Shown: piece by piece, positions 45,624 to 55,324 of the stretch
Layout of the letters: each line of letters starts with the position of its first letter
How positions within the stretch are numbered: the stretch's first letter is position 1
Assembly (NCBI RefSeq): GCF_937958975.1
Contig: NZ_CALGRE010000037.1
Location: forward strand, 10,210 to 74,209
From: an uncultured Eubacterium sp.
Lineage (GTDB): Bacteria > Bacillota > Clostridia > Lachnospirales > Lachnospiraceae
DNA length: 64,000 nucleotides
Direction: 5' to 3'
Made by a program: the position numbers and the translations under genes
The notes under the pieces: generated by a model
The model's database searches: none
Seen by the model: the letters and a program-made list of their open reading frames with translations, nothing else
Told to the model about the DNA's origin: nothing

Positions 45624-46478
45624 TTATTTACTATAGTCGTAAAAACCTACGCCGGTTTTTCTGCCAAGTTTGCCCGCACGAACCATCTTTCTGAGAAGAA
45701 CATGTGCACGGTACTTAGAATCACCTGTTTCTGTATAAAGAACATCCATGATTGCAAGAACAACATCAAGACCAACTAAATCACCTAACGCTAAAGGTCC
45801 CATTGGATGTGAAGCGCCAAGCTTCATTGCTGTATCAATGTCTTCTACGGAAGCAATGCCATCAGCATAAATTCCAATTGCTTCATTAATCATTGGAATC
45901 AAGATTCTGTTTACAACAAAACCAGGAGCTTCCTTAACTTCTACAGGAGTCTTACCGATTTCAACAGAAATCTTCTTAATTGTCTCAACCAATTCATCCG
46001 GTGTATTTTCACCGGCAATTACTTCGATTAATTTCATTCTATCAGCCGGATTGAAGAAATGCATACCTATAACCGGTCTGTCAAGTCCTGCACCAATCTC
46101 TGTGATAGATAATGACGATGTATTTGTTGCAAAAATACAATTTTCCGGAACAATTTCCATTAATTCTTTAAATGTATCTTTCTTAATGCTCATCTTTTCA
46201 GGTGCAACTTCTACAACCAAATCAGCATCTGTACAGATATCTTTTAAGCCTGTTTTAATCTTTCCTAAAATTTCAGCGCCCTTTTCAGCTGTAATCTTTT
46301 CCTTACCAACAAGGAAATTTATGTTTTTTTCAATTTTTGCTTTACCGCCGTCAGCAAACTCCTGCTTGATGTCACAAAGATATACTTCATAACCATCTGT
46401 CATAGCAAATGCCTGTGCAATACCTGAGCCCATTACTCCGGCTCCAATAACTCCAACTTTCATTCTATTTTCCTCCAA
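45624..46478 (-). CDS. hbd: 3-Hydroxybutyryl-CoA dehydrogenase
   Basis: 284 residues. NAD(H)-binding [14 protein letters not shown] (10-23), the HxFNPA motif [15 protein letters not shown] with catalytic His, a downstream Glu-bearing [20 protein letters not shown], and the C-terminal [18 protein letters not shown]. It reduces acetoacetyl-CoA to 3-hydroxybutyryl-CoA. Third in the operon, flanked by hairpin-containing gaps. Confidence 0.97.
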   Translation of the reverse strand: MEENRMKVGVIGAGVMGSGIAQAFAMTDGYEVYLCDIKQEFADGGKAKIEKNINFLVGKEKITAEKGAEILGKIKTGLKDICTDADLVVEVAPEKMSIKKDTFKELMEIVPENCIFATNTSSLSITEIGAGLDRPVIGMHFFNPADRMKLIEVIAGENTPDELVETIKKISVEIGKTPVEVKEAPGFVVNRILIPMINEAIGIYADGIASVEDIDTAMKLGASHPMGPLALGDLVGLDVVLAIMDVLYTETGDSKYRAHVLLRKMVRAGKLGRKTGVGFYDYSK

Positions 46479-46500
46479 ATCATAAATATATTTTATTTAT

Positions 46501-46537
46501 CCACGCAGCTCGATTCCACTATTTTTCTATTGCGTGG
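46501..46537 (-). other. Hairpin in the crt-hbd gap
   Basis: 7-bp arms CCACGCA/TGCGTGG (46501-46507, 46531-46537) with a 23-nt loop. No T-run; interpreted as an intercistronic RNA structure. Confidence 0.5.
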
Positions 46538-46538
46538 T

Positions 46539-47330
46539 CTATTTGTTTGCAAATGGAACAACTTTTAACTTTTTCTCTTTATCTTTTTCAAGGAAGTTAC
46601 CCATTCCTGCTTTCTGGTCTTCTGTCTCAAAACAACTTCCAAATAACTTTTCTTCGATTACAATTGCAGCATCCATATCCGCGTCAAGACCATCGTTAAT
46701 CGCCTTCTTGCAGGCTCTCACTGCAATCGGCGCCTGCATAGCAATACCCGCTGCCATTTTCTTTGCTGCTGCCATAAGTTCTTCCTGTGGATAAACAGCA
46801 TTTACAAGACCAATTCTATATGCCTCGTCAGCTTTAATATTTCTAGCTGTATAAATCATCTGTTTTGCCATACCCGGTCCAACAATTCTTGCAAGTCTCT
46901 GTGTTCCACCAAATCCCGGTGTAATACCAAGACCAACTTCCGGCTGACCGAAAATAGCATTGTCAGAACAAATTCTAATATCACAGCTCATTGAAATTTC
47001 ACATCCGCCACCTAAAGCGAAACCGTTTACTGCCGCAATAACAGGTATTGGGAATACCTCAAGCTTTCTAAAAACGTCATTTCCCTTTTTACCAAATGCC
47101 TCTCCTTCTGCCTTTGTCAGTGTTGACATTTCTCCAATGTCTGCACCTGCTACAAAAGACTTTTCACCTGCACCTGTAAGAATTAATGCTCTTGTCTCGT
47201 CAAGATTTACAGCATCCAATGCAGCCTCTAATTCTTCAAGTACCTGGCTGTTTAAAGCATTTAATGCCTTCGGACGGTTAATTGTAATTACGCCGACAAA
47301 ACCTTCCTGTTCATATGTAATAAATTCCAT
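46539..47330 (-). CDS. crt: Crotonase (3-hydroxybutyryl-CoA dehydratase)
   Basis: 263 residues, enoyl-CoA hydratase family. The oxyanion-hole segments are KSFVAGADIGEMSTL and GFALGGGCEISMSCD, with the catalytic Glu pair in GGGCE and PEVGLGITPGFGGTQR. It dehydrates 3-hydroxybutyryl-CoA to crotonyl-CoA. It is second in the operon; a 60-nt gap to hbd and a 79-nt gap from thl each carry a hairpin. Confidence 0.96.
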   Translation of the reverse strand: MEFITYEQEGFVGVITINRPKALNALNSQVLEELEAALDAVNLDETRALILTGAGEKSFVAGADIGEMSTLTKAEGEAFGKKGNDVFRKLEVFPIPVIAAVNGFALGGGCEISMSCDIRICSDNAIFGQPEVGLGITPGFGGTQRLARIVGPGMAKQMIYTARNIKADEAYRIGLVNAVYPQEELMAAAKKMAAGIAMQAPIAVRACKKAINDGLDADMDAAIVIEEKLFGSCFETEDQKAGMGNFLEKDKEKKLKVVPFANK

Positions 47331-47365
47331 ATTACTTCTCCTTTATTTTTAGTTCCTATCACAAC

Positions 47366-47398
47366 AAACTGGCTTGAAGGCAAGCCTCAAACCAGTTT
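47366..47398 (-). other. Hairpin in the thl-crt gap
   Basis: AAACTGG/CCAGTTT arms (47366-47372, 47392-47398) enclose CTTG/CAAG (47373-47376, 47381-47384). The downstream minus-strand sequence has no T-run. Confidence 0.55.
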
Positions 47399-47409
47399 AT
47401 CTTTTTTGA

Positions 47410-48594
47410 TTAGTCTCTTTCAACAATTGTTGAGCAGCCCATTCCACCACCGATACAAAGTGTAGCAAGACCTTTCTTAGCGTCTCTCTTCTGCATCTCG
47501 TGAAGTAAGGTAACAAGAATACGACAACCGGATGCTCCAACCGGATGTCCAAGTGCAATCGCACCACCATTTACATTTACTTTACTCATATCAAATTCAA
47601 GGTCTCTTGCAACTGCTACAGACTGTGCTGCGAAAGCTTCGTTTGCTTCGATTAAGTCCATATCTGCAACTGTCAAACCTGTCTTTTCCATTACTTTTCT
47701 TGTGGAAGCAACCGGTCCAACACCCATAATTTCAGGTGCAACACCACCAAGTGCTCCGCCAACAAATGTAGCCATAGGTGTAACCCCTAACTCTTTTGCT
47801 TTTTCTTCGCTCATTACTACAACAGCTGCCGCACCGTCATTGATACCTGATGCGTTACCGGCTGTGATAACACCGTCAGCCTTTCCTGAACAACATCTTA
47901 ACTTGCTGAGCGATTCTGCTGTTGTTCCCGCTCTTGGTCCTTCGTCTGTGTCAACGATAATATCGCCCTTTCTGTTCTTAACAACTACAGGTACGATTTC
48001 ATCCTTGAATTTTCCTTCAGTCATTGCTTTTTCGCATTTCTGCTGTGAATTTGCTGAGAATGCATCTAATTCTTCTCTTGAAATTCCCCACTGTTCTGCT
48101 ACGTTTTCAGCTGTAATCATCATATGATAATCATTAAACGCATCTGTCAATGCATCATTAACCATTGTATCTACAATTTTACCATTGTTCATTCTGTAAC
48201 CAAATCTAGCCTGTGGCAATGCATATGGTGCCATAGACATGTTTTCCATACCACCTGCAACAACGATATCAGCATCCCCTGCCTGAATCATCTGTGCAGC
48301 CATATTTACACAATTAAGACCGGAACCACATACAACGTTTACTGTAACTGCCGGTGTCTCGATAGGAAGTCCTGCTTTAATAGAAGCCTGACGTGCAACA
48401 TTCTGTCCCAGACCAGCCTGAATAACACATCCCATATATACATGGTCAACTGCATCCTTAGGTACGCCAGCTCTCTTAAGAGCTTCTTCGATAACAATAG
48501 AACCTAAAACCGGTGCCGGAGTTGTGCTTAAAGCTCCGCCCATTTTTCCGATTGCTGTACGACAAGCGCCTGCAATAACTACTTTCTTTGACAT
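47410..48594 (-). CDS. thl: Thiolase (acetyl-CoA acetyltransferase)
   Basis: 394 residues. It condenses two acetyl-CoA to acetoacetyl-CoA. The acyl-accepting Cys lies in [15 protein letters not shown] (near residue 89), His in [12 protein letters not shown], and the second Cys in [11 protein letters not shown]. It is first in the butyryl-CoA operon, with GGAGG 9 nt before the ATG and a promoter about 75 nt upstream. Confidence 0.97.
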   Translation of the reverse strand: MSKKVVIAGACRTAIGKMGGALSTTPAPVLGSIVIEEALKRAGVPKDAVDHVYMGCVIQAGLGQNVARQASIKAGLPIETPAVTVNVVCGSGLNCVNMAAQMIQAGDADIVVAGGMENMSMAPYALPQARFGYRMNNGKIVDTMVNDALTDAFNDYHMMITAENVAEQWGISREELDAFSANSQQKCEKAMTEGKFKDEIVPVVVKNRKGDIIVDTDEGPRAGTTAESLSKLRCCSGKADGVITAGNASGINDGAAAVVVMSEEKAKELGVTPMATFVGGALGGVAPEIMGVGPVASTRKVMEKTGLTVADMDLIEANEAFAAQSVAVARDLEFDMSKVNVNGGAIALGHPVGASGCRILVTLLHEMQKRDAKKGLATLCIGGGMGCSTIVERD

Positions 48595-48668
48595 AATATA
48601 AATCCTCCATAAAAAAATTAATAAATTTTAATAATTACATCAATTAAAAATTTGCTCATACATCTTAG

Positions 48669-48697
48669 ATAATATCATTATTCAAAATTTACCGCAA
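48669..48697 (-). promoter_or_regulatory. Promoter of the butyryl-CoA operon
   Basis: Minus strand: TTGCGG (48692-48697), 17-bp spacer, TATTAT (48669-48674). The leader is about 68 nt. The rest of the 278-base gap (to 48872) is A/T-rich and holds the opposite operon's terminator. Confidence 0.6.
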
Positions 48698-48810
48698 CAA
48701 ACATTACTGATAAATATGTTAATATTTCGTAAATTTTCTGTATTTCAAATGATATTCGCAAGATTGTTATAATTTTAACAAATTCTATATCCTTTGTCCA
48801 GTCAAATAAT

Positions 48811-48847
48811 AAAAAAATTGGCGATAAATCGCCAAATTTTTTTATTC
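48811..48847 (-). terminator. Terminator after the transglutaminase gene
   Basis: Stem TTGGCGA/TCGCCAA (48818-48824, 48829-48835) with a 4-nt loop, flanked by A and T runs. Confidence 0.85.
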
Positions 48848-48872
48848 CTACAGTATTACTTTATTCTTTACA

Positions 48873-51137
48873 CTACATTGCTTTTATAAATAAGAAAACA
48901 AATTTTTTTATTCCCTTCATTTCTGATAATATTGCTTTTCTAAACCTTCGATATAACTGATACATTTTTCTGTTTTCTTCAGTATTCAATCTTTGTCTGG
49001 AAAATGCCGCTTTTAATGCCTTATTGTACATCCACATCCAATCTTCCCCGGAAAGCTGCGGAAACATTTTTATCATCTCATCCACTGCCTCTCTGGCATA
49101 TAGTTTCTTTATATCGCACCCCATAAATATGCATATCCTGCACACCTCATTATATGTGCTGCAAATACTATTTCTCCCTTTAATTTTCCTAATCTTTCCA
49201 ATTCGTCTGACTCTCTGAGGTATGACAAAAACAACAATGCCAGCGAATATACATACTATGATAAAGATAATACCTGTTACCACATTACTTGGCATATGGA
49301 TTTTTGAGCTATCTCCTCCCGGTATTTTTTTCTCATTACTGCGCGTTGTCTCCTGCCTTATACTCCTCTGCTGTGTAGTTGTCTCCTGACTATACCTGGT
49401 TGTTGTCTCCCGTTCCGGTTTCCGCGTTTGGGAAACATCATAAGCCCCACTATATGTCTTTGTATGTTCTCTGACCTGCCATCCTTTGTAATCATCAAAA
49501 GTCTCACACCATGCATGAGCACCATAATCACCTATGACAGCCTGATATGTTCCATCGTCCCGTTCTATAAATTTACTCGGGTGAATTATATAACCTTCAA
49601 CATATCTTGACGGATAGCCACACATTCTATAAATGAGAGCAGCGGCGGAAGCAAAATGTACACAAAATCCTTTCTTTCTGTGAAACAAAAAATCTTCCAC
49701 AAAATCTGCTCCCTCTGTTGTAGCTCCCGGCTTATACATATACATCATCTCATCAAACCATTCATCAATGCTTCTTGCCAACACATCGATTGAAGAATGA
49801 TTTATTTTTGCACATCTTTGCTCCAATTTATTTAATCCGATAGGTATTTCTGTATACTTTTCTCTCACAAACGTTTGGTAATCATACCAACGTTCTGTAA
49901 ACCCATCTAATGTTTTATCTATATTTTTTATGTCTTCACTGTCAAAATAGTCGTATTCATGAGTTTTCAAACCATTTCCTTCTGCACAGGTATCCAGATA
50001 AACACTCTCATCATCAATATAAGAATTATAAGGAGAATATCCAAATTCACCTGAGGCGTTTAAAAGTTCTATCTTGATATGCTGTTTTTGCAATATCTTT
50101 TCTCTGTCCAGTCGGTTAAACATTTGGTTTACCAACTCCTTATACTCATCTTGAGTAGAACATAACCCACTAAAATCATAACTTCGTGATTGTGCCCATT
50201 TTTTTCCACCAACATACCGGCTTCCAATAAAGGCTCTTAAATATAATGTCTTTTTCGGCTTTGAGGACGTGATAATACTTAACTCTTTTTTTCCCGTTGT
50301 CTTAAATTCTATAGCATTCTCCAAATCACCTTTTCCGATTCCCGAATCGGCATAATTTGAATTACTTTCTATAAAACCCGAAAACCATTTTGCTACATCA
50401 AACTTCTGTATATCTGTCAGCTTCTGCTTCATCGTCTCATATTCTTTATTATTCTTTTTATAATCTTCCAGATAAGGCGACAGATTCAAAGCAACAATAC
50501 ATAAAAGAGCCAATATCACAAAAACTTTAAGAAGATTTACAATATCTCCCTTTTTGCCCTGTTGATGATAAACCACAAAATATAAAAAAGATGATAATAT
50601 CCATGCCAGTCCACTAATAGTAGAGGGCATATAACCAACTGTCGAATCCATAACAATCACACTAATTATCATTATGACAGCCATGTACCAATACGCATTT
50701 TTTAAAAGAACAAAAGATATTACCAGCGCAAAAAACAATTGCATTAAAAACAGCATCATAATCGCGCCGGTCTCTATATCGTTTTCTGCCATTTTCCTGT
50801 AACTTGTCTTATAATATGCATTCCACAAAACAATAAACTTATTTGCAAAAGGAGCAACACTCTCCCAATTTAAAACAAACAACACAATATATATTGGAAA
50901 AATTATAAATGCAGTTATTTTCTTTTTTTGCACTATAAATATCATTCCATATCCCAGACCGGCAGCTAAAATAGATGATATCCATAAATTACTTATAGCA
51001 ATCTCAAATTGAAACACTGAAAAAAGAACAGCAAAAGAAGATAACAGCACTGCAAACACAGCTGCTATCTGTACAATAATAGAAATATTTTCTTTCTTCT
51101 GTTTAATAAATTCAATTCCTGCCATTTTGCTTTCCAT
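48873..51137 (-). CDS. Transglutaminase-like membrane protein
   Basis: About 754 residues. Five or six N-terminal membrane helices, an extracytoplasmic transglutaminase-like core, a Thr/Arg/Gln-rich linker, one more helix and a cytoplasmic tail. The core shows catalytic Cys in KGFCVHFASAAALIYR and His in GAHAWCETF; where the third residue is usually Asp in a DPT motif, this protein has REHT. The upstream gene's stop (51139) argues against starts further upstream; ATG 51137 or 51125 are both possible, with weak ribosome-binding sites. It forms the usual trio with MoxR and DUF58 genes, often involved in envelope maturation. Confidence 0.8.
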   Translation of the reverse strand: MESKMAGIEFIKQKKENISIIVQIAAVFAVLLSSFAVLFSVFQFEIAISNLWISSILAAGLGYGMIFIVQKKKITAFIIFPIYIVLFVLNWESVAPFANKFIVLWNAYYKTSYRKMAENDIETGAIMMLFLMQLFFALVISFVLLKNAYWYMAVIMIISVIVMDSTVGYMPSTISGLAWILSSFLYFVVYHQQGKKGDIVNLLKVFVILALLCIVALNLSPYLEDYKKNNKEYETMKQKLTDIQKFDVAKWFSGFIESNSNYADSGIGKGDLENAIEFKTTGKKELSIITSSKPKKTLYLRAFIGSRYVGGKKWAQSRSYDFSGLCSTQDEYKELVNQMFNRLDREKILQKQHIKIELLNASGEFGYSPYNSYIDDESVYLDTCAEGNGLKTHEYDYFDSEDIKNIDKTLDGFTERWYDYQTFVREKYTEIPIGLNKLEQRCAKINHSSIDVLARSIDEWFDEMMYMYKPGATTEGADFVEDFLFHRKKGFCVHFASAAALIYRMCGYPSRYVEGYIIHPSKFIERDDGTYQAVIGDYGAHAWCETFDDYKGWQVREHTKTYSGAYDVSQTRKPERETTTRYSQETTTQQRSIRQETTRSNEKKIPGGDSSKIHMPSNVVTGIIFIIVCIFAGIVVFVIPQRVRRIGKIRKIKGRNSICSTYNEVCRICIFMGCDIKKLYAREAVDEMIKMFPQLSGEDWMWMYNKALKAAFSRQRLNTEENRKMYQLYRRFRKAILSEMKGIKKFVFLFIKAM

Positions 51138-51138
51138 A

Positions 51139-52272
51139 TTATACAACAAGATATATTTCATTCCAGCAAATCTCATTGTCTTTTTTCTTTATCTCAATAT
51201 TGCTTCCATTAACTATAACCGTTCCATCCAGACTGACTTCTACGACGGAACTAAAATCACTCTTATGAAAAGTATCATTCCAATAAAAATCTGCTTTCTC
51301 TCTATCCGAATAAGTTTCAAGATATAAAAGCCTGTTTAAAAGTTCGTAAATATTTTCTTCATCACAAATTCTCTTTTTCACAATTCTCTGATTCTTTTCT
51401 TCATACCATGCCACCATATGTACGCATCGCTCTTCGACCAAAGAAAGGGAAAGAGAAGCTGCTATTTCAATAGAAGTAATCGGAACATGATTCTGTTTCC
51501 CAACACGTCTTTTCTCACGTCTATTTTTTTTAATCATTTGGCGATTGCACAAATCTATCCAAATTAATACAACACACCCCAATGGTTTTGCATGTTCTTT
51601 CAACAATAATTCATCATTCTTTGCTGACAGTTTCCAGTGAATATCATGGATAGAATCCCCTTCTTTATATTCCCTTATCTGATATATTTCAGAAAGGTCA
51701 TCTCCTTTTTCACTGTCGGAATACAGCTCTGAATCTGTCACAAATTCCCTTGTTGCTCTTGTAATTTCTGTCATAATCAAATGACATTCCGGTAATATTT
51801 CTACTTTTTTTGTCAGCTTTAGTTTTCTTTTTCTTTTAAAAATATATAACCAATCATAAACCAAAACATATTCACATTGAATATCTATATCACCACAATT
51901 TTTAGATATAAACTCTGTACTGATTTTCTCACATTTTCCTGCCTGAATCACAGCATGCAATTTGCAGACATTTTCTTCCCCTGTAAAATAATTGGTAACA
52001 ATCACTCTCAATTGAAATGGAATATAAAACAATCTGGATTTGTTTCTCACCGTAATTTGTATTGGTACTTTTTTATTCTTTTCTGCTGTTGCTGCTCCCT
52101 GTTCCATAGAAAAATCTAATTTTCCTGCCATAAATTGAACCGCCACAAAGGCAATAACAAAATATATACACTCCATAATCAGCGCTAATCCAATTATCTT
52201 TTCCGGGAATAGAAAAAACAGACTCCATGTAATTCCAATTACAATTCCATAAATTAAAACTCTTTTAATCAT
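51139..52272 (-). CDS. DUF58 domain-containing protein
   Basis: 377 residues. Two N-terminal hydrophobic helices (about 8-48) precede a beta-rich region and the DUF58 core, recognisable as YQIREYKEGDSIHDIHWKLS followed by LLLKEHAKP. DUF58 proteins are partners of MoxR ATPases; their biochemical role is not settled. It starts one base after the MoxR stop and ends just before the transglutaminase gene, so the three are tightly linked. Confidence 0.88.
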   Translation of the reverse strand: MIKRVLIYGIVIGITWSLFFLFPEKIIGLALIMECIYFVIAFVAVQFMAGKLDFSMEQGAATAEKNKKVPIQITVRNKSRLFYIPFQLRVIVTNYFTGEENVCKLHAVIQAGKCEKISTEFISKNCGDIDIQCEYVLVYDWLYIFKRKRKLKLTKKVEILPECHLIMTEITRATREFVTDSELYSDSEKGDDLSEIYQIREYKEGDSIHDIHWKLSAKNDELLLKEHAKPLGCVVLIWIDLCNRQMIKKNRREKRRVGKQNHVPITSIEIAASLSLSLVEERCVHMVAWYEEKNQRIVKKRICDEENIYELLNRLLYLETYSDREKADFYWNDTFHKSDFSSVVEVSLDGTVIVNGSNIEIKKKDNEICWNEIYLVV

Positions 52273-52273
52273 A

Positions 52274-53224
52274 CTATCTCTGTCTTCTTATCAGGGGTTC
52301 TTTCACCTGTCTTAATATCTCGTTAAGCACATCACGCTTTTGAACATGTCCTACTTTTGCTTTCGTACTCAATCTGACTCTATGTATAGCAATACTCTCA
52401 AACACTGCCCTCACATCTTCCGGAATAACAAACTTTCTCCCTTCCATCCAAGCATTTGCTCTGCTCATAGATGCTAATGCGACCGTTCCTCTCGGACTCA
52501 TTCCCGAAGCAAACATTTCATGATTTCTCGTCTTTTCAGACAATATTGCAATATACTCATACATTTCATTTTTCAGATAAATCTCACGTACTTCCTGATG
52601 CATACAGATAATATCCTCAGCAGTGAGAATATTGTCAACCTGTTCTATCGGATTTCCTTGTTGACGTCTCTTTAATATCTCCACTTCCTCTTCCACAGTC
52701 GGATATCCCATGCTTACACAAATCATAAATCTATCCAGCTGAGATTCAGGCAGCAATTGCGTTCCTGCCGAACCCTCCGGATTTTCTGTGGCGATAACCA
52801 CAAACGGATTTCCTATTTTTCTCGTGACACCATCCACAGTAATCTGACGTTCTTCCATAACCTCCAATAAGGCTGACTGCGTTTTCGGAGAAGTTCTGTT
52901 AATTTCATCCGCTAAAAACATATTACACATTAACGCTCCCGGTTTATATCGGAACTGTCCGGTTTCTTTTTGATAAATAGAAAAACCGGTCAAATCTGCC
53001 GGCATAACGTCCGGAGTAAACTGAACTCTGTTATGCATAATTCCCATTGCTTTTGAAAATGCATTTGCCATCGTCGTCTTTCCAACTCCAGGCATGTCCT
53101 CTATAAGAATATGTCCCTCTGCCACAATAGCAGCCATAATCTTTACAATAATATCAGATTTTCCTACCACTGCCTTTTCTACTTCACGGATAACTGCGCT
53201 CGCACCATTGTATAATTCGCTCAT
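52274..53224 (-). CDS. MoxR family AAA+ ATPase
   Basis: 316 residues. Walker A MPGVGKTTMANAFSKAM (43-59), Walker B MFLADEINRTSPKTQSALLE, sensor 1 region FVVIATENPEG and the C-terminal lid with sensor 2 (GMSPRGTVALASMSRA). MoxR ATPases act as chaperones that activate or insert metals or partners, usually for the downstream DUF58 and vWA-type proteins. GGAG precedes the ATG. It lies after DUF975 and before DUF58. Confidence 0.93.
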   Translation of the reverse strand: MSELYNGASAVIREVEKAVVGKSDIIVKIMAAIVAEGHILIEDMPGVGKTTMANAFSKAMGIMHNRVQFTPDVMPADLTGFSIYQKETGQFRYKPGALMCNMFLADEINRTSPKTQSALLEVMEERQITVDGVTRKIGNPFVVIATENPEGSAGTQLLPESQLDRFMICVSMGYPTVEEEVEILKRRQQGNPIEQVDNILTAEDIICMHQEVREIYLKNEMYEYIAILSEKTRNHEMFASGMSPRGTVALASMSRANAWMEGRKFVIPEDVRAVFESIAIHRVRLSTKAKVGHVQKRDVLNEILRQVKEPLIRRQR

Positions 53225-53247
53225 CTCCTTCTCCTAACACTTTCAAA

Positions 53248-54126
53248 TTAATAATTATAATGGTCTTTATTCATTGCCGGGTTACACAGTTCAACATAAA
53301 GTTCTGTATTCGTAAGCTGAACATATGGATTCACATAAAAGACTGCTAATATTCCGCATGTTAATGCCGAAAGAAAATGCCATCCTAAAAAAGATAAATC
53401 CAAGACAAATGTATCCCATTTATTTCCCATCATCATTTCTTTACTGATTCCAAAAGCTTCCTGCATGCTCATTTCCGGATTTTCTGCCAATAAAAATGGT
53501 ATCATTCTATACTCATAAGACTTGACAATTCCCGGCACAATAAATAACAGACTCCACAATGCAGTAAATAATTTTCTGCAAAACATAACTTTTACCACAT
53601 TCAAATATCCCTTCCTGAACGCATAAACCAATTCTCCGGCTTTTGCCTCTTCTGTTCTATGTCTCAAAAACCATCTTCTGCATCCCACTTCAAAAGGTGC
53701 CAGCGCAAATGCCCTCAAAACAATCATTGTAATCATAATCATACAGAACAGACATAGGATTATCATTGCATTCACCACAGATACTCCTCCAAACAATTCT
53801 CCAAAAACAGTATTCACCATGTTTTTATACGAAGATAATGCATTTGAAAACGACATGTCATCCATAAGCCCAAATTCGTCATATAAACTATCCCCATCAT
53901 ATGTATTGTTCAAAATATCTTCCATATAATTATCTGAAAAATGACTAAATTCACGATTTATAAATCCAAAATTTTTAGTAATTGAAGAATTATTAAAATT
54001 AAAGTCTAAAGACAGTCCCTTTCCTGCTACAAATCCCAAAATCAATGTAACTAAAACCAGCCACCAATAATTTTTTTGTATCAGCTCTTTTGCACTGCTT
54101 TTTAATGTCTCTCTTCTCCACCACAT
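53248..54126 (-). CDS. DUF975 family membrane protein
   Basis: 292 residues with about five or six membrane segments. The family pattern begins with WRRETLKSSAKELIQKNYWW and ends near KWDTFVLDLSFLGWHFLSAL with YVNPYVQLTNTELYVEL, both characteristic of DUF975. The function is unknown. It is first in the run DUF975-MoxR-DUF58-transglutaminase, 30 nt after the ilvE terminator. No separate promoter could be identified with confidence. Confidence 0.85.
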   Translation of the reverse strand: MWWRRETLKSSAKELIQKNYWWLVLVTLILGFVAGKGLSLDFNFNNSSITKNFGFINREFSHFSDNYMEDILNNTYDGDSLYDEFGLMDDMSFSNALSSYKNMVNTVFGELFGGVSVVNAMIILCLFCMIMITMIVLRAFALAPFEVGCRRWFLRHRTEEAKAGELVYAFRKGYLNVVKVMFCRKLFTALWSLLFIVPGIVKSYEYRMIPFLLAENPEMSMQEAFGISKEMMMGNKWDTFVLDLSFLGWHFLSALTCGILAVFYVNPYVQLTNTELYVELCNPAMNKDHYNY

Positions 54127-54155
54127 AATAACTCCTTTTTCCTCGTCAACATTTT

Positions 54156-54187
54156 AAAAAGCCCGCTTACCATTTGCAAGCGGGCTT
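54156..54187 (-). terminator. Terminator after ilvE
   Basis: 10-bp GC-rich arms (54159-54168, 54178-54187), 9-nt loop, then five T on the minus strand. Confidence 0.9.
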
Positions 54188-54206
54188 ACATTATTACTAT
54201 TATTCT

Positions 54207-55232
54207 TTATTTAATTTCAACAAGCCATCCTTCCGGCGCCTCGATTCTTCCCATCTGAATACCTGTCAATGTCTCATATAATTTCTTTGTCACCGGTCCC
54301 ATATCTTCCATTCCGCTAGGGAAACAGATTTCCTCGCCATGATTTACGATTTTTCCAACAGGTGATATAACTGCTGCTGTTCCACAGAGACCACACTCTG
54401 CAAAATCTTTTAATTCATCTACATGTACTTCTCTTTCCTCAACTTCCAGACCGAGATAATCTTTTGCAACCGTCATCAGAGAACGACGTGTAATAGATGG
54501 CAAAATACTGTCAGACTTTGGCGTTACGACCTTATTATCCTTTGTGATAAATAGGAAGTTCGCTCCTCCTGTCTCTTCTACCTTAGTTCTCGTAGCCGCA
54601 TCTAAATACATATTCTCATCATAACCTTCCTCATGAGCTGTAACAATAGCATGCAAACTCATCGCATAATTCAGACCTGCTTTAATATGACCTGTTCCGT
54701 GAGGTGCTGCTCTGTCAAAATCACTGACTTTGATTGTAAGCGGCTTTACACCTCCCTTAAAGTAAGGTCCAACCGGTGTCGTAAACACTCTAAACTGATA
54801 CTCGTCCGCAGGCTTTACACCAATTACGGATGAGCTTCCAAACATATAAGGTCTTACATAGAGTGTAGCGCCTGAACCATATGGTGGAACGTATTCTGCA
54901 TTTGCCTTAATTGTTTCTTTTATAGCTTCAACAAATTTCTCTTCAGGATATACTGGCATTTCCAATCTCCTCGCTGAATCTGCCATTCTCTTTGCATTTA
55001 AATCCGGACGGAATGTAACAATGCGTCCATCCTCAGTGGTGTACGCTTTCATTCCTTCAAAAATCGTCTGAGCATACTGTAAAACTCCGGCGCATTCATT
55101 AATGACCACATTAGCGTCACCCGTTAATTTTCCGTCATCCCACTTTCCATCTTTAAAATCAGATACAAATCTTTTCTCTGTCTGAATATATCCAAATCCC
55201 AGATTTGCCCAGTCAATATTTTTCTTGTCCAT
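54207..55232 (-). CDS. ilvE: Branched-chain amino acid aminotransferase
   Basis: 341 residues, fold-type IV PLP enzyme of the large BCAT type. The PLP lysine lies in GTGHIKAGLNYAMSLHA; QTIFEGMKAY, LYVRPYMFGSS and EETGGANFLF are typical of BCAT. It transfers amino groups between Leu, Ile or Val and 2-oxoglutarate. The ATG at 55232 follows GGAGG at 8 nt; an ATG five codons earlier overlaps that site. It is a single-gene unit with its own promoter and terminator. No T-box leader is present, as the gap upstream is only 92 nt. Confidence 0.95.
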   Translation of the reverse strand: MDKKNIDWANLGFGYIQTEKRFVSDFKDGKWDDGKLTGDANVVINECAGVLQYAQTIFEGMKAYTTEDGRIVTFRPDLNAKRMADSARRLEMPVYPEEKFVEAIKETIKANAEYVPPYGSGATLYVRPYMFGSSSVIGVKPADEYQFRVFTTPVGPYFKGGVKPLTIKVSDFDRAAPHGTGHIKAGLNYAMSLHAIVTAHEEGYDENMYLDAATRTKVEETGGANFLFITKDNKVVTPKSDSILPSITRRSLMTVAKDYLGLEVEEREVHVDELKDFAECGLCGTAAVISPVGKIVNHGEEICFPSGMEDMGPVTKKLYETLTGIQMGRIEAPEGWLVEIK

Positions 55233-55275
55233 TTCTATTTCCTCCATATGTCATGTTAATTTTTCAACTTATTTA

Positions 55276-55304
55276 AATATACTACTATTTTTTTTGTCGG
55301 TCAA
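55276..55304 (-). promoter_or_regulatory. ilvE promoter
   Basis: Minus strand: TTGACC (55299-55304), 17-bp spacer, TATATT (55276-55281). The leader is about 37 nt. Confidence 0.7.
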
Positions 55305-55324
55305 TACAGAGGAACGTAGAACTG

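Noticed and set aside
55233..55324. Possible T-box leader before ilvE
   Set aside because: The gap is 92 nt and contains a complete promoter close to the start codon, leaving no room for a T-box.
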